Translations under genes and position numbers: made by a program
Shown: piece by piece, positions 61,688 through 64,000 of the stretch
Layout: each line of letters starts with the position of its first letter
Numbering within the stretch: position 1 is the first letter of the stretch
DNA from: Neisseria mucosa
GTDB taxonomy: Bacteria > Pseudomonadota > Gammaproteobacteria > Burkholderiales > Neisseriaceae
Direction of reading: 5' to 3'
NCBI GenBank assembly: GCA_003028315.1
Contig: CP028150.1
Span: forward strand, 1,798,001 to 1,862,000
Length of the DNA stretch: 64,000 bases
Notes under the pieces: model-generated
What the model was told of the DNA's origin: nothing
Databases searched by the model: none
The model's input: only the letters and a program-made list of their open reading frames with translations

Positions 61688-63724
61688 ATGACCGACAACG
61701 TACTGCTCCATTTGGGCGAAGAACCCCGTTTCGACACCATCCAAACCGCCGACATCAAACCCGCCCTGCAAACCGCCATCGCCGAAGCGCGCGCGCAGAT
61801 TGCCGAAGTCAAAGCCCAAACGCACACCGACTGGGCAAACACCGTCGAGCGTCTGACCGACATTACCGAACGCGTCGGCAGGATTTGGGGCGTCGTGTCG
61901 CACCTCAACTCTGTGGTCGACACACCCGAACTGCGCGCCGTCTATAACGAACTGATGCCCGAAATCACCATCTTCTTCACCGAAATCGGACAAGACATCG
62001 AGCTGTACAACCGCTTCAAAACCATCAAAAACTCCCCCGAATTCGCCACCCTCTCCCCCGCACAGCAAACCAAGCTCAACCACGACCTGCGCGATTTCGT
62101 CCTCAGCGGCGCGGAATTGCCGCCCGAACAGCAGGCAGAACTGGCAAAACTGCAAACCGAAGGCGCGCAACTTTCCGCCAAATTCTCGCAAAACGTCTTA
62201 GACGCGACCGACGCCTTCGCCCTCTACTTTGACGACGCCGCACCGCTTGCCGGCATTCCCGAAGACTCGCTCGCCATGTTTGCCGCCGCCGCGCAAAGCG
62301 AAGGCAAAACAGGCTACAAAATCGGTTTGCAGATTCCGCACTACCTCGCCGTCATCCAATACGCCGACAACCGCGAACTGCGCAAACAAATCTACCGCGC
62401 CTACGTTACCCGCGCCAGCGAACTTTCAGACGACGGCAAATTCGACAACACCGCCAACATCGACCGCACCCTCGAAAACGCCCTGCAAACCGCCAAACTG
62501 CTCGGCTTCAAAAACTACGCCGAACTGTCGCTGGCAACGAAAATGGCGGATACCCCCGAACAAGTCCTCACCTTCCTGCACGACCTCGCCCACCGCGCCA
62601 AACCGTACGCCGAAAAAGACCTCGCCGAAGTCAAAGCCTTCGCCCGCGAACGCCTGAACCTCGCCGACCCGCAGCCGTGGGATTTGAGCTACGCCAGCGA
62701 AAAACTGCGCGAAGCCAAATACGCATTCAGCGAAACCGAAGTCAAAAAATACTTCCCCGTCGGTAAAGTTTTGGCAGGCCTGTTCGCCCAAATCAAAAAA
62801 CTCTACGGCATCGAATTCTCCGAAAAAACCGTTCCCGTCTGGCACAAAGACGTGCGCTACTTCGAGCTGGAGCAAAACGGCAAAACCATAGGCGGCGTCT
62901 ATATGGACCTCTACGCCCGCGAAGGCAAACGCGGCGGCGCGTGGATGAACGACTACAAAGGCCGCCGCCGCTTCGCCGACGGCACGCTGCAACTGCCCAC
63001 CGCCTACCTCGTCTGCAACTTTACCCCGCCCGTCGGCGGCAAAGAAGCCCGCTTGAGCCATGACGAAATCCTCACCCTCTTCCACGAAACCGGCCACGGC
63101 CTGCACCACCTGCTCACCCAAGTGGACGAACTGGGCGTATCCGGCATCAACGGCGTCGAGTGGGACGCCGTCGAGCTGCCCAGCCAGTTTATGGAAAACT
63201 TCGTCTGGGAATACGACGTCTTGGCACAAATGTCCGCCCACGAAGAAACCGGCGAGCCCCTGCCGAAAGAACTCTTCGATAAAATGCTCGCCGCCAAAAA
63301 CTTCCAACGCGGCATGTTCCTCGTCCGCCAAATGGAGTTCGCCCTCTTCGACATGACCATTTACAGCGAAGACGACGAAGGCCGTCTGAAAAACTGGCCG
63401 CAGGTTTTAGACAGCGTGCGCAAAGAAGTCGCCGTCATCCAACCGCCCGAATACAACCGCTTCGCCAACAGCTTCAGCCACATCTTCGCCGGCGGCTACT
63501 CCGCAGGCTATTACAGCTACGCCTGGGCCGAAGTCCTCAGCGCCGACGCCTACGCCGCCTTTGAAGAAAGCGACGACGTCGCCGCCACAGGCAAACGCTT
63601 CTGGCAGGAAATCCTCGCCGTCGGCGGCTCCCGCAGCGCGGCGGAATCCTTCAAAGCCTTCCGCGGACGCGAACCGAGCATAGACGCACTGCTGCGCCAC
63701 AGCGGCTTCGACAACGCGGCTTGA
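61688..63724 (+). CDS. prlC: Oligopeptidase A (M3 family)
   Basis: A 678-residue zinc peptidase. The HExxH motif is in LTLFHETGHGLHHLLTQVD (about residues 465-470), with the third zinc ligand Glu in EWDAVELPSQFMENF. The N-terminal helical lid (FDTIQTADIKPALQTAIAEA) and C-terminal GYSAGYYSYAWAEVLSADAY are conserved. It degrades short peptides, including signal-peptide fragments, in the cytoplasm. ATG 61688 with AAAGGAATCCC upstream; the open frame begins at 61532 but passes through two DUS. An AGGCCGTCTGAA variant occurs inside the gene at 63379-63390. Confidence 0.96.
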   Translation: MTDNVLLHLGEEPRFDTIQTADIKPALQTAIAEARAQIAEVKAQTHTDWANTVERLTDITERVGRIWGVVSHLNSVVDTPELRAVYNELMPEITIFFTEIGQDIELYNRFKTIKNSPEFATLSPAQQTKLNHDLRDFVLSGAELPPEQQAELAKLQTEGAQLSAKFSQNVLDATDAFALYFDDAAPLAGIPEDSLAMFAAAAQSEGKTGYKIGLQIPHYLAVIQYADNRELRKQIYRAYVTRASELSDDGKFDNTANIDRTLENALQTAKLLGFKNYAELSLATKMADTPEQVLTFLHDLAHRAKPYAEKDLAEVKAFARERLNLADPQPWDLSYASEKLREAKYAFSETEVKKYFPVGKVLAGLFAQIKKLYGIEFSEKTVPVWHKDVRYFELEQNGKTIGGVYMDLYAREGKRGGAWMNDYKGRRRFADGTLQLPTAYLVCNFTPPVGGKEARLSHDEILTLFHETGHGLHHLLTQVDELGVSGINGVEWDAVELPSQFMENFVWEYDVLAQMSAHEETGEPLPKELFDKMLAAKNFQRGMFLVRQMEFALFDMTIYSEDDEGRLKNWPQVLDSVRKEVAVIQPPEYNRFANSFSHIFAGGYSAGYYSYAWAEVLSADAYAAFEESDDVAATGKRFWQEILAVGGSRSAAESFKAFRGREPSIDALLRHSGFDNAA

Positions 63725-63779
63725 TAGTAAGGTTGATATAAAAATATAGCGGATTTGATATAGAAATACCTGAATCGTC

Positions 63780-63879
63780 ATTCCCGCGCAGGCGGGAATC
63801 CAGAACGTAAAGTTAAAGAAACCGTTTTACCCGATAAGTTTCTGTGCGGGCGGGTCTAGATTCCCGCCTGCGCGGGCAT
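63780..63879. repeat. dRS3-flanked neisserial repeat unit (NIME-like)
   Basis: ATTCCCGCGCAGGCGGGAAT at 63780-63799 is a perfect dRS3 (ATTCCC-N8-GGGAAT). A second, imperfect copy (ATTCCCGCCTGCGCGGGCAT) lies at 63860-63879. The 60 bases between them correspond to the RS spacer of neisserial intergenic mosaic elements. Confidence 0.85.
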
Positions 63880-63913
63880 GATGACGAAGACGTTTTTATT
63901 TGAAATTTACTAT

Positions 63914-63949
63914 AAAAGGTCGTCTGAAACTTTTCAGACGACCTTTTTT
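63914..63949. terminator. DUS hairpin at the window end
   Basis: AAAAGGTCGTCTGAAA and TTTTCAGACGACCTTTTTT with almost no loop, downstream of prlC beyond the dRS3 unit. Confidence 0.8.
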
Positions 63950-64000
63950 ACGAGGATTTCAAAAGTCTTAAACTGTCTGATTCAAGAATCAGACCTACAC

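Overview
The window is chromosomal DNA from a commensal Neisseria. Dozens of copies of AGGTCGTCTGAA(A), many as inverted pairs behind genes, match the DNA uptake sequence (DUS) dialect of the N. mucosa / N. sicca / N. macacae group (established knowledge of DUS dialects). Correia elements (three 107-bp copies), a dRS3 pair, and genes such as fetA, tbpA/tbpB, dacB (PBP3) and pldA support the genus. No rRNA, tRNA, CRISPR array or prophage was seen.

Layout. 1-2003: end of a maltose-utilisation locus (mapA start, sugar transporter). 2552-5302: mgtE, whose terminator is split by an IS3-family element. 5303-8270: repeats around ppk. 8271-14800: fhs, rsmJ, then accB - small membrane protein - accC, then prmA. 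15026-24900: a NERD-domain gene, the complete nine-gene ATP synthase operon atpIBEFHAGDC (minus strand), parB and a membrane protein. 25013-27040: groES-groEL with a candidate heat-shock promoter. 27466-34905: iron-uptake region of fetA, fetB, a second FetA-like TonB receptor and a surface lipoprotein. 35205-37294: hisC-hisB, where HisB has an unusual N-terminal extension. 37807-41533: dacB, lpxH and a PIG-L-type deacetylase. 42206-48729: aspS, ivy, a 32-residue membrane ORF, a DUF502 gene, pldA, rpsT and potD. 48743-53457: tbpB-tbpA, carrying a different DUS dialect. 53566-54856: a scrambled junction of a 3' murI fragment, an IS1106-like remnant and a second copy of the IS3-family element. 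55246-58919: ilvI-ilvH-(monooxygenase)-ilvC. 59055-63724: a histidine-rich protein, an MscS-type channel, a glycosyltransferase-like protein and prlC. The window ends in a dRS3-flanked repeat.

The clearest theme is iron capture. Three TonB receptors, one periplasmic binding protein and two surface lipoproteins lie within about 26 kb, with Fur-like AT-rich sites before the fetA, second-receptor and tbpB units. The most notable points are the rearranged fet locus with its extra receptor/lipoprotein pair, the dialect switch around tbpBA, two IS copies sitting in or against DUS hairpins, the transposase-murI chimera, and several small or composite proteins (the 32-aa ORF, the HTH-like HisB extension, the duplicated His-rich protein). 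Positions and motifs were read by eye; homology calls come from recognising the protein sequences, not from a search.
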